NCBI GenBank assembly: GCA_025937755.1
Contig: JAICQR010000008.1
Location: forward strand, 1 to 38,895
Reading direction: 5' to 3'
DNA length: 38,895 bases
Origin: Gemmatimonadales bacterium
GTDB lineage: Bacteria; Gemmatimonadota; Gemmatimonadetes; Gemmatimonadales; GWC2-71-9
A program made the translations under genes and the position numbers. This document shows, piece by piece, positions 8,906-17,847 of this stretch; positions within the stretch are counted from its first letter, which is position 1; each line of letters starts with the position of its first letter. Below the pieces are notes generated by a model. It worked only from the letters and a program-made list of their open reading frames with translations. It ran no database searches and was not told the origin of the DNA.

Positions 8906-10792
8906 CTATCGGTAGCCCGCCGCCTGCAGCTGAAACAGATCCGCATACAACCCGCCGCGGGCCACCAGCTCCTCATGCGTCCCGTCTTCGATCAGTTCGC
9001 CGGCGCGAAGCACCAGGATCCGGTCGGCCATGCGCACCGTGCTGAACCGGTGCGAGATCAGCAGCGCCATCTTTCCTTTCGTCAGTTCCGAGAACCTGAG
9101 AAACACCTCATACTCGGCGCGGGCGTCGAGCGCCGCGGTCGGCTCGTCCAGCACCAGCAGCTGGGCTTCTCTCAAGTACGCCCGCGCCAGCGCCACTTTC
9201 TGCCACTCGCCGCCCGAGAGATCGGCGCCGCCTTCGAAGCGCCGGCCCAGCATCCGCTCGTACCCGCCCACCCGCTCCGCCACCGAATCCGCCAGGCTCT
9301 GCTCCGCGGCCTCCTCGATCGCCGCCTGGTCTTCGGCCTGCTCGATGTCTCCCACCGCGATGTTCTCGCGCAGCAGGAAGTCGTAGCGCACGAAGTCCTG
9401 GAAGATCACGCCCGCGTTGGCGCGCAGGCTTTCGATGTCGTACTCGCGCAGGTCCGCGCCGTCGAGCAGGATCCTTCCTTCGGTCGGGTCATAGAGCCGC
9501 ACCAGCAGCTTGGCCAGCGTGGTCTTGCCGGCGCCGTTCTCCCCCACCAGCGCCAGCCGCTCACCGGGACGCAGCGTGAATGAGAGGTCCTTCACCGCCC
9601 ACCGCTCGGAGTTCTGGTACTTGAAGCCCACCTTCTCGAACACGAAGCCCTGGCGAATGGGCTGCGGCACCGGCAAGGGATTGGCCGGCGGCTGCATCCG
9701 CGGCTGCAGCTCGAAAAAGCCGAAGAGATCGTCGAGATAGAGGCTCTGCTCGTAGACCTGCGCCAGCGACATCAGTACCTGCTGCAGCAGGTCGCGCCCC
9801 TGCCGGAAGCTTGCCGCGAGGAAGGTCAGGGTACCGATGGTGATCACCCCCGCGGGCGACTCCCAGCGGATCACCGCGAGATAGATGATCCAGGCGTACG
9901 CCGCGTAATAGCCCAGCGTCCCGATTGAGTTGAGCGCCACCGACACCACGCCGCGCCGCACCGACAGCTTGCGATTGGCTTCGTAGAACTCCCACGACAG
10001 CCGGTCGTAGCGCCCGACGATGAAGTCGGACAGCCCGAACAGTTTTAGCTCCTTGGCCGAGATGTCGCTCGCGCCGATGTAGCGGAGGTAGTCGAGCTGG
10101 CGCCGCTCGGGCGTCCACGAGAAGAGCAGCGAGTAGCCCAGCGAGGCGAAATGGGTTTCGCCCAGGAAGGACGGCAGCACCGCCACCGCCAGCAGCACCA
10201 GCAGCCAGGGCACGTACACCGCGACCGCCACCGTGATGGTGATCAGGGTGATCATGCTCTGCAGCGTGGAGAGCAGCAACGAGAACAGGCTCAGCCGGCC
10301 GATGGTCTGCCGGCGGGCGCGTTCGAGGCGGTCGTACACCTCGGAGTTCTCCAGCTGCTCCAGGTCCAGGGCCGCGGCGTGGCGCATCAGCCGGACGCTG
10401 GTGTCGTTGGCAAACCGGTCGCCCAGCAGGCTCTCGAGCAGGCCGCCGGCCCGGCTCAGCACCGTACCGACCAGTGCGATTCCCAGCTCGGTGCCTAGCA
10501 GGATCGCGAGTCGGCGCCAGTCGGGGTCTCCCGCCGACTCCGCCACTGATGCCACGACTTCATCGATGATCAGCTTGCCGATCCAGAGCAGTCCCAGCGG
10601 AACCAGCGCGCCCAGGATCCGGACCAGGATGACGCCCACGGCGTAGCGAGGCTGGGTCCGCCAGACCAGCCCAAGCAGCCGGGGCAGGTGCCGCATGGCC
10701 CGGAAGCGCTCACCCCAGGTCTTGGGGCGATCTTCCTCCCGGAAGGGGCGCCGTCCCCGACCCCCTCCCGGCATCCCGCCGGGTGCGGTCAC
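8906..10792 (-). CDS. ABC transporter, fused permease and ATP-binding protein
   Basis: GENGAGKTTLAKLL Walker A, LSGGEWQKVALARAYL signature, LLVLDEPTAALD Walker B, N-terminal TM region. Confidence 0.9.
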   Translation of the reverse strand: MTAPGGMPGGGRGRRPFREEDRPKTWGERFRAMRHLPRLLGLVWRTQPRYAVGVILVRILGALVPLGLLWIGKLIIDEVVASVAESAGDPDWRRLAILLGTELGIALVGTVLSRAGGLLESLLGDRFANDTSVRLMRHAAALDLEQLENSEVYDRLERARRQTIGRLSLFSLLLSTLQSMITLITITVAVAVYVPWLLVLLAVAVLPSFLGETHFASLGYSLLFSWTPERRQLDYLRYIGASDISAKELKLFGLSDFIVGRYDRLSWEFYEANRKLSVRRGVVSVALNSIGTLGYYAAYAWIIYLAVIRWESPAGVITIGTLTFLAASFRQGRDLLQQVLMSLAQVYEQSLYLDDLFGFFELQPRMQPPANPLPVPQPIRQGFVFEKVGFKYQNSERWAVKDLSFTLRPGERLALVGENGAGKTTLAKLLVRLYDPTEGRILLDGADLREYDIESLRANAGVIFQDFVRYDFLLRENIAVGDIEQAEDQAAIEEAAEQSLADSVAERVGGYERMLGRRFEGGADLSGGEWQKVALARAYLREAQLLVLDEPTAALDARAEYEVFLRFSELTKGKMALLISHRFSTVRMADRILVLRAGELIEDGTHEELVARGGLYADLFQLQAAGYR

Positions 10793-10873
10793 GTCTTCTG
10801 ACCTCGGCTCAACACCGGGCCGAGCTCAGGCGTATGATTGGATTGGCTCGGTATTCCTTCAACGCTGGTTCGC

Positions 10874-12028
10874 ATGTCGCAATTCTCCATTCGCCCTGCA
10901 CGATACCCTGCTCCGGTCCTCGGCGCGCTCCTGCTAATCTCCGCTTGTGGCGCAGACCCGGCCCCTGCCGCCGGCCGGCGAGGTCCGGCTGACTCGGTTG
11001 CGATCCCTGTCGAATATGCCGTTGCCCGTCTGGACACCGCAGGCCGCTCAGTCAGCGCGACCGGCACGGTCGAGCCGCTCCGGTCGGTCGCCATCAACAG
11101 CCAGCTGTCCGGCTCGGTGCTGGCGGTCAACGTGGAAGAGGGCGACCGGGTGCGAGTCGGGACCGTGCTGGCCCGGATCGACGTTCGCGAACTCGCGGCC
11201 CAGCTCGCCAGTGCCCAGGCGTCGCTCGAAGTTGCCCGCCGCACGGCGGAGCGTTCGAAGCAGATGCGGGACCAGGAGATCATCACCGTGGTCGAGTTCG
11301 AGCGCGATGAGGCGGCCCACATTGCCGCCCGTGCGGTGCATGACCAGCTCCAGACCCGGGTGGCGCAGGCCACCGCCCGCTCGCCCATCACCGGTACCGT
11401 GCTGGAACGAAGGGTGGACCAGGGCGACATCGTCGCCAACCAGACCCGCATGTTCACCATCGGCGACATTTCGCAGCTGGTGGTGCGGGTTCCGATTTCA
11501 GAACTCGACGTCACCGCGCTGGGCGAGAACGACGCCGTCAATGTGCGGCTCGATGCCCTGCCCGGCCGAACCATCACCGGACGGGTGCGCCGGATCTTCC
11601 CAGCCGCCGACAGTACCACGCGACTGGTTCCAGTGGAGATCGCACTCACCGGCGCCGAGGCGCGCGAGGTGCGGCCGGGATTTCTGGCACGGGTCGAGCT
11701 TCGGCTCCAGCCCAGGTACGGCGTGCTGGTGGTGCCGGCGACCGCACTGCTGGAACAGTCGGGCGGCACCGCGGTATTCACCGTGGAGAACGGCCGGGCA
11801 GTGCGCCGTTCGGTACGGCGGGGTGAATTCTATGGTGACCGGGTCGAAGTGCTCTCGGGCCTTGCCGCGGGTGACACGGTGGTCACGACCGGTGCGGCCA
11901 CGCTGCGCGATGGCGCGGCACTGCGCTTCGTGAGCGCGCCCGAGCTGGCGACGCCCGATGCACCCCGCCCGCAGCCGGTGCGTCGCGACACCGTAGCTGC
12001 AGAAGTGCCGCAGGGGAATCGTCCATGA
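10874..12028 (+). CDS. RND efflux periplasmic adaptor subunit (lipoprotein)
   Basis: Lipobox LLLISAC; SATGTVEPLRSVAINSQLSGSVLAVNVEEGDRV, ITGTVLERRVDQGDIV. Confidence 0.9.
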   Translation: MSQFSIRPARYPAPVLGALLLISACGADPAPAAGRRGPADSVAIPVEYAVARLDTAGRSVSATGTVEPLRSVAINSQLSGSVLAVNVEEGDRVRVGTVLARIDVRELAAQLASAQASLEVARRTAERSKQMRDQEIITVVEFERDEAAHIAARAVHDQLQTRVAQATARSPITGTVLERRVDQGDIVANQTRMFTIGDISQLVVRVPISELDVTALGENDAVNVRLDALPGRTITGRVRRIFPAADSTTRLVPVEIALTGAEAREVRPGFLARVELRLQPRYGVLVVPATALLEQSGGTAVFTVENGRAVRRSVRRGEFYGDRVEVLSGLAAGDTVVTTGAATLRDGAALRFVSAPELATPDAPRPQPVRRDTVAAEVPQGNRP

Positions 12029-15000
12029 GCACCCCAACCCCGCATCAGCGCCGGGCGTGGATGCCAAGCTGGGCCATCACGCGTCCGATCGGCACCGTCG
12101 TTCTCACGTCTGTCATCGTGGTACTGGGCCTGGTCTTCCTCGGAAGGCTGCCGCTGGACCTGTTGCCCAAGATCGTCTATCCCCAGGTCCGGGTCGGGGT
12201 GAACAACCCCGGAGTCGAGCCGGGGGTGATGGAAGAAACCGTGGCCAAGCCGCTCGAAGCAGCGCTTGCCACCACCGAGAACCTGGTGCGGATCGAGACC
12301 GAGGTGCAGGAAGGACGGGTGGGCGTCAACCTCCACTTTCAGTACGGCACCAACATCGACTTCGCGCTGCAGGATGCCTCCACCAATCTCGATCGCGCCC
12401 GATCCCAGCTGCCGGAAGAGGCCGATCCTCCCACGATTCGGAAATCGGATCCCTCGCAGATCCCGGTGTACGAGGTCGCCTTCTCCTCACCCACGCGCGA
12501 CCTGGTCTCGCTGCGCACCTGGGTCGAGGATCGGCTGCGTCCTCAGTTGCTGACCGTGCCGGGGGTGGCGTCGGTGGACATCTCCGGCGGACTGGTGCGC
12601 GAGATTGGTGTGATCCTGGACCAGGAACGCTTGCAGGCCTACGGCATCTCGGTGTCGCAGATCATCGGTGCGCTGCGGGCCCAGAACCAGGACGTTGCCG
12701 CTGGACGAGTGGGGTCGCTGGAGCGCGAGCTGGTGGGCAAGACTGCGGGCAAGTTCCGCAGCGTGGAAGACATCCGCGCGGTGCTGCTCGATGTGGGGGG
12801 CGGGCGGCGGATACCCCTCTCCGATATCGCGATCATCGAGGACTCGCACCAGGAGCAGCGGCTCTGGGCCCGGCTCAACGGGGTTCCCGCCATCAAGGTC
12901 TCGCTCCGGAAGCAGCCCGACGCCAACACCGTGGGCGTGGCCGACGATGTGGATGAAAAGCTTCAGGTCCTGGCCGATAATCGGTTTGTCCCGGGCGACA
13001 TCGAATACCGGGTGATCCAGAACCAGGCCAGCTTCATCCGTAACTCGGTCAACTCGGTGCGCGATGCCGCGCTGTTCGGGGCCATCCTCGCGATGATCGT
13101 GGTGCTGGTGTTCCTGCAGTCGCTGCGCAAGACACTGATCATCGGCTTGGCCATCCCGCTGGCAGTGCTCGCCACCTTCGTGCTGATGGGACTGGGCAAG
13201 CTGACCCTCAACATCATGTCGCTCGGGGGTCTGGCGCTGGGCGTCGGCATGCTGGTCGACAACTCCATCGTGATGCTGGAGAATATCTTCCGGAAGCGCG
13301 ACGAGGGCATCGAAGACCCGGAAGAAGCGGCACATGCAGGCGCCGGTGAAGTAGCATCGGCAGTAGTAGCATCTACAACTACTAATCTCGCAGCTGTAGT
13401 TCCTTTCCTTCTGATCAGCGGATTGGCGGCGCTGATCTTCAAGGAACTGATCCTCACCATCTCGTTCGCGATCTTCGCCTCGCTCGCCGTTGCGCTGACG
13501 CTGGTGCCAATGCTCTCGGCCCAGCTGGCCAAGGTCCGGTTCACCAGCAAGCTCAGCGAGACGAGGCCGGCCCGCGCCTTCGACCACGGCATGGACCGCG
13601 CCCGCCAGTTCTATCGCCAGATGGCCCGAAGCAGCCTGACCCACCGCTGGATTGTGCTGGGCGGTGCGGTCGCGGCGTTCGCGCTGGCGTTGCTGGCCAC
13701 CCGCAACCTCGGCAGCGAGTTCCTGCCCCAGGTGGACGACGGTGGCGTGGGCGCGTACATCAGGCTGCCGGCCGGCAGCACGCCGCAGCAGACCAACGCC
13801 GTGTCGCTGGAACTCGAGCGGATCGTGGGTGAGATGCCGCACGTGGAGAATCTCTTCACCACCGCCGGCGGATTTCTCTTCGGCGGCTCCACGGCGGACC
13901 GGTCGGGCCGGGGCTCGATGGATATCCGGCTGGTGCCTGCTTCGGATCGCGACATGTCGGCCGACGAATGGGTGCGCCAGTTCCAGGCAAGAGTCGATGA
14001 GCGCGGGTTCCCGGGAGCCCAGGTCTTCGTACGGCCGCCCCGGATCCGCGGCCTTCGCACCTCGATCTCCGGTTCCGACGTGGCGATCGACGTTCAGGGT
14101 GACGAATTGCCCCAGCTCGAGGCCATCGGCGAGACCGTGCTGGCTCGGCTCAAGGGCATTCCCGGATTGGAAAACCTCGAGCCCTCCACCGAGGAGGCGA
14201 GTCCCCAACTCTCCATTCGACTCGACCGCGAGCGGGCCGGCTATCTGGGGTTGAGCGTTGCGGAGGTAGGCCAGACCATCCGCACCGCGCTCGACGGCAC
14301 CATCGCTACGCGGTATGCCGAAGGGAATCGCGAGTATGACGTGCGGGTGCGGCTGCCGAGGGAACGGTTCCAGACTCCGGACGAGTTGCGCAACGTCGCT
14401 CTCTTTCCGGGGACCAGCACCCGCGATCCGGTCTACCTGCGCGACGTGGCCAATGTAGTGACTGCGCTGGGCCCGGGGGAGATCAGGCGGGAGAACCAGA
14501 ACCGGATCCTGCGGCTGAGCGGTGATGTGATTACCGAAGTGGCCTCGGTAGGAGAGGTCAACGACTCGGTGCGGGCCCGGCTGGCCGGCCTCGAGATGCC
14601 GGATGGTTACAGCATCGTACTGGGTGGCGAAGAGGAAGCCATTCAGGAGAACAACCGCCAGCTGACGATCGTCACCCTGCTGGCGGTGTTCCTGGTGTTC
14701 GTGGTGCTGGCGCTGCAGTACGAGAGCGTGCTCAACCCGCTGGTCATCCTGCTGGCGATTCCGTTCTCGCTGGTAGGTGTGGGGGTGGCGCTGTGGATTA
14801 CCAGTACGCCGCTGTCGGCGCCGGTGCTGCTGGGGGTGATCCTGCTGGCGGGCATCGTGGTGAACAACGCGATCCTGCTGATTGAATACGTGGAGGAGTA
14901 CCGGCGAGAGCACGGAATGGCGATGGAGGACGCGGTGATCGACGCGGGTGCGGTGCGGCTCCGGCCTATCCTGATGACCACGCTCACGACGACGCTGGGC

Positions 15001-15243
15001 ATGCTGCCGCTGGCGCTGGGCCTGGGTGAGGGGTCGGAACTGATGCAGCCGCTGGCCATCACGGTGATCGGCGGGCTCCTGGTCTCGATGCTGCTGACGC
15101 TGTTCGTGGTGCCGAGCGCGTATGTGACGGTACAGCGGGCGGGGGCCAAACTGCGCACCTGGTTGGTCGGAGAGAGAAGTACCGGCGACGGGGCGGTCAG
15201 GGCGGTCGCGCCGGTGCCATACCAGGGCGCGAAGGGGCAATAG
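12025..15243 (+). CDS. RND efflux transporter permease (AcrB/HAE1-type)
   Basis: ITRPIGTVVLTSVIVVLG, GLALGVGMLVDNSIVMLENI, RLRPILMTTLTTTLGMLPLALG; ATGA-type overlap with adaptor gene. Confidence 0.93.
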   Translation: MSTPTPHQRRAWMPSWAITRPIGTVVLTSVIVVLGLVFLGRLPLDLLPKIVYPQVRVGVNNPGVEPGVMEETVAKPLEAALATTENLVRIETEVQEGRVGVNLHFQYGTNIDFALQDASTNLDRARSQLPEEADPPTIRKSDPSQIPVYEVAFSSPTRDLVSLRTWVEDRLRPQLLTVPGVASVDISGGLVREIGVILDQERLQAYGISVSQIIGALRAQNQDVAAGRVGSLERELVGKTAGKFRSVEDIRAVLLDVGGGRRIPLSDIAIIEDSHQEQRLWARLNGVPAIKVSLRKQPDANTVGVADDVDEKLQVLADNRFVPGDIEYRVIQNQASFIRNSVNSVRDAALFGAILAMIVVLVFLQSLRKTLIIGLAIPLAVLATFVLMGLGKLTLNIMSLGGLALGVGMLVDNSIVMLENIFRKRDEGIEDPEEAAHAGAGEVASAVVASTTTNLAAVVPFLLISGLAALIFKELILTISFAIFASLAVALTLVPMLSAQLAKVRFTSKLSETRPARAFDHGMDRARQFYRQMARSSLTHRWIVLGGAVAAFALALLATRNLGSEFLPQVDDGGVGAYIRLPAGSTPQQTNAVSLELERIVGEMPHVENLFTTAGGFLFGGSTADRSGRGSMDIRLVPASDRDMSADEWVRQFQARVDERGFPGAQVFVRPPRIRGLRTSISGSDVAIDVQGDELPQLEAIGETVLARLKGIPGLENLEPSTEEASPQLSIRLDRERAGYLGLSVAEVGQTIRTALDGTIATRYAEGNREYDVRVRLPRERFQTPDELRNVALFPGTSTRDPVYLRDVANVVTALGPGEIRRENQNRILRLSGDVITEVASVGEVNDSVRARLAGLEMPDGYSIVLGGEEEAIQENNRQLTIVTLLAVFLVFVVLALQYESVLNPLVILLAIPFSLVGVGVALWITSTPLSAPVLLGVILLAGIVVNNAILLIEYVEEYRREHGMAMEDAVIDAGAVRLRPILMTTLTTTLGMLPLALGLGEGSELMQPLAITVIGGLLVSMLLTLFVVPSAYVTVQRAGAKLRTWLVGERSTGDGAVRAVAPVPYQGAKGQ

Positions 15244-15282
15244 GCGGTCGGGGCTTTATGTTCACGCCGCTCACCCCGCCCA

Positions 15283-15320
15283 CGGCTGAAGCCGCGGCTC
15301 GGCTCTGCCGCTGAAGCGGC
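15283..15320. repeat. twin REP-like hairpins CGGCTGAAGCCG and GCCGCTGAAGCGGC
   Basis: Two GA-centred perfect inverted repeats 14 bp apart, between two convergent genes; may act as terminator. Confidence 0.7.
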
Positions 15321-15369
15321 TTCTGCCTGGCGTTCCTCGGTCCATCGTCCTATCCGCCTGTCACGCCTC

Positions 15370-15900
15370 TCACTCCAGCGCAAGCCTCGCCTCCGCCAGC
15401 GCTGCATCGTAGCGCGCTTCCAGAGCGGGGTCGGTGCTGCGGAAGCCATTGATGACACTTTCGGTCCAGTCCAGGTATTGCCGGCGGCGTTCCAGGCTCC
15501 ACGACTCCGGCGGGTGGTGGGCGACCTAGCGGATGTTGCTGATCTTGTCGCCCAGCTTGACCAGCCGAGCGGCGCGGGAGAGGGTCGGCGCATGCGCGAC
15601 CTGGAGTTCCTTCCGGACCTTCTTGGGGAGCGACTTGTCGTCGGTGACCTCCAGCACGACATCCCGCACTTCAGGCCCGAACAGCTCGGCGAGCTCGTCG
15701 GCCGTAGTATTGGTGTCTTCGATGGTGTCGTGCAGGATGGCAGCAAGCAAGGCGGTACGGTCGGTGACGCCGTTTCGGGCGAGTATGGTGGCGACTTCAA
15801 TGACGTGGTTGATGTAGGGGGTCTCGGCCGGATCCTTCCGGCGCTGGGTGCTGTGGCGTTGGGCGGCGAAGTCGAGGGCGGAGAGGAGTTCGTTCAACAT
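15370..15900 (-). pseudogene. HD domain protein (RelA/SpoT N-terminal-like hydrolase) interrupted by in-frame TAG at 15526-15528
   Basis: [40 protein letters not shown]...[16 protein letters not shown]...DKISNIR*VAHHPPESWSLERRRQYLDWTESVINGFRSTDPALEARYDAALAEARLALE*; same frame continues after the amber codon. Confidence 0.75.
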
Positions 15901-16412
15901 GGCCTTCCTATGTATCCGTGCCGGTCGAGCTGGTCGTCCCAGAGCCAGGACGGCAGGTCGCGACCGTAACGGAGGCAAATGATGGTGAGGGCGTCGTTCC
16001 TGGCGTAGATGCCAGCGTCGCCGTCGGGGTCGAGGTGCGACGTTAGTACACTGCGTACGAATCGAGGCTCTTCGCAGAACGCATCAAGCTCCGAGAGGAA
16101 GAAGCACACCCAGTTCCTCTGTAGCTGCTGGAGCTCAGTCCGTCCCGATACTTGCAAGTCGGTGTAAGCGGGATAGCCGCGCGCTGCGAAGGCTTCGATG
16201 ATCTTGTTGATGAGTAGGCGCACCGACCGGATTCTGACCCTGTCGGACAGGGCCAGTTGCCGGCCCAGCCTGGTGCTGGTGCGGAGCATCCGTTCGGCCC
16301 GCCGCCATGCGTTCTGGCAGCGGGTGACCATCTCGGTAGCCAGCCAACCCATGCCGTCGTCCACGAGGAGGTCAAAGTGGGAGGCCAGGGCGGTCGCTTC
16401 GAGTGGGGGCAT
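15894..16412 (-). CDS. hypothetical protein, 172 aa, family not recognised
   Basis: ORF with stop overlapping the start of the downstream HD gene (ATGTTGA). Confidence 0.55.
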   Translation of the reverse strand: MPPLEATALASHFDLLVDDGMGWLATEMVTRCQNAWRRAERMLRTSTRLGRQLALSDRVRIRSVRLLINKIIEAFAARGYPAYTDLQVSGRTELQQLQRNWVCFFLSELDAFCEEPRFVRSVLTSHLDPDGDAGIYARNDALTIICLRYGRDLPSWLWDDQLDRHGYIGRPC

Positions 16413-16483
16413 GCCAGTAAAGTGGTGAGAGGGTGTGACAGTGGGGGGAACGGGTGGTGGCGGTTGGAGTGATCGTGACGACG

Positions 16484-17398
16484 CTAGGCCGCCATGAACC
16501 GACTAAAACGCTCTGCCAGATAGTCCCGGTTTGGCTTCAGCTCTGGCCGCCGCGGGACCTGGATGATGCCGCCCTCCATTTCCTGCAACCCGAACCGGAG
16601 CATCGGTCCGTCATGCTCCGCAAGCACGTCCGGCCTCACGTGGATCAGATAGTCGGGATCCACGCCGATGATGCCGATGTCATATGCGCCATGATGTATC
16701 CGGCATAGAGCGAGCCCATTTGGCACCTCGGGAAGGCTGCGCTCGTCCCGGTCAGGCAGGATGTGGGCGGCATCTAGAAGGGGCGTGTGCTTGAGGCGGC
16801 ACATGGCGCACTGGCGATAATACGCCCGAAGCACCGCATAGCGAAAGCGACCTTGGTGGAGGCGGCGTTTGACTGCCCGCGTGGCATATGCCTTAAGGCC
16901 GATGTTAGCAAGCGGCTCCTCTTCGGCGGCATGGACGATATCCGAGCCGATCGCGTCGGCCATAAGCTCGACCGCGAGGTCATCAGGCCGGTCTGCCACG
17001 ATGTAACAGGGAAAAACCGGGAAGTAGACCGTGGGCTGGACAGCAATCAGGTACAGTAGCGGGCGTCTGAGTTGCATCGCCCGTCGGAGGGCAACGTTAT
17101 CTCGGTGTGAAGGATCGATCCCTTGGTATCGATAAACGAGGCGCTCCCGGTCTGGATGGGCATGGTCGTCATATGGGCTGTCGAATGAGCTATGAATCGT
17201 CAGCGCCGCGCCGAAGTCACGGAGCACCGCGGGGCGAAAGATTCCCCGCTGCTGGCTCCAAACTGGGATGCGTTTGCCGTTGAGACTCAATCCTGAGTTA
17301 AGCTGGGCAGCCGTGACGTGTCCCCCGCCGGCATCAGCCAAGCGGTGAATATGATCGAACAGCGCGAGGCGAACCTCGTAGTCGAAATCGAGTGGCAT
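16484..17398 (-). CDS. HNH endonuclease (COG3440-like predicted restriction endonuclease)
   Basis: RYAVLRAYYRQCAMCRLKHTPLLDAAHILPDRDERSLPEVPNGLALCRIHHGAYD: HNH with CxxC; C-terminus GPMLRFGLQEMEGG. Confidence 0.8.
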   Translation of the reverse strand: MPLDFDYEVRLALFDHIHRLADAGGGHVTAAQLNSGLSLNGKRIPVWSQQRGIFRPAVLRDFGAALTIHSSFDSPYDDHAHPDRERLVYRYQGIDPSHRDNVALRRAMQLRRPLLYLIAVQPTVYFPVFPCYIVADRPDDLAVELMADAIGSDIVHAAEEEPLANIGLKAYATRAVKRRLHQGRFRYAVLRAYYRQCAMCRLKHTPLLDAAHILPDRDERSLPEVPNGLALCRIHHGAYDIGIIGVDPDYLIHVRPDVLAEHDGPMLRFGLQEMEGGIIQVPRRPELKPNRDYLAERFSRFMAA

Positions 17399-17485
17399 CT
17401 GGCTAGGTTGCATCCTGCAATCACCTCGGCCGGAGCGCAAGCTCCCACGCCATTAAGCTGCCGCCATCGATTGCGATCGCCCCCC

Positions 17486-17491
17486 TACATT
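17486..17491 (+). promoter_or_regulatory. candidate -10 box TACATT for leaderless transcript
   Basis: TACATT-6nt-ATG; same CCCCCCTACATTCCC context before the gene at 17848. Confidence 0.4.
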
Positions 17492-17497
17492 CCCCCA

Positions 17498-17707
17498 ATG
17501 CCTCCCCTCCTTGCCATCTCCCGCTGCGTCTGCCAGGCCCGCGAGTTTGCCGAACTCCTGCCCCTCGCCCGCGAGAACGGCTGGGACCTCGCTGCGCTGA
17601 TGGCCGAAACCGGCTGCGGCGCCCAGTGCGGCCTCTGCCGGCCCTACCTCCGCCGCATGCTGGACACCGGAGAGACGGTGTTCCACGAAATCCTCACCGA
17701 ACCCTAG
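17498..17707 (+). CDS. small [2Fe-2S]-binding protein, bacterioferritin-associated-ferredoxin-like
   Basis: 69 aa; ISRCVCQ...ETGCGAQCGLCRPYL cysteine pattern. Confidence 0.65.
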   Translation: MPPLLAISRCVCQAREFAELLPLARENGWDLAALMAETGCGAQCGLCRPYLRRMLDTGETVFHEILTEP

Positions 17708-17734
17708 GTCGCCCCGACCGCCCTGACCGCCTTG

Positions 17735-17820
17735 ACCGCCCGTTGAACCTCCGTCGCCCGGGCATCCCTCGGACGCGACCGCCCGCTGAACCGCCGTCGC
17801 CCGGGCATCCCTCGGACGCG
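17735..17820. repeat. 43-bp tandem duplication (2 copies, 2 mismatches) plus partial third
   Basis: ACCGCCCG(T/C)TGAACC(T/G)CCGTCGCCCGGGCATCCCTCGGACGCG at 17735-17777 and 17778-17820. Confidence 0.95.
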
Positions 17821-17835
17821 ACCGCCCGGCCCCCC

Positions 17836-17841
17836 TACATT
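17836..17841 (+). promoter_or_regulatory. candidate -10 box TACATT for leaderless transcript
   Basis: TACATT-6nt-ATG upstream of histidine kinase. Confidence 0.4.
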
Positions 17842-17847
17842 CCCTCC

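Noticed and set aside
12487-15240. 917-aa antisense ORF opposite the RND pump
   Set aside because: GC-rich codon bias opens the complementary frame; translation is His/Gln/Arg-rich with no family motifs, and the sense strand encodes a clear RND permease.
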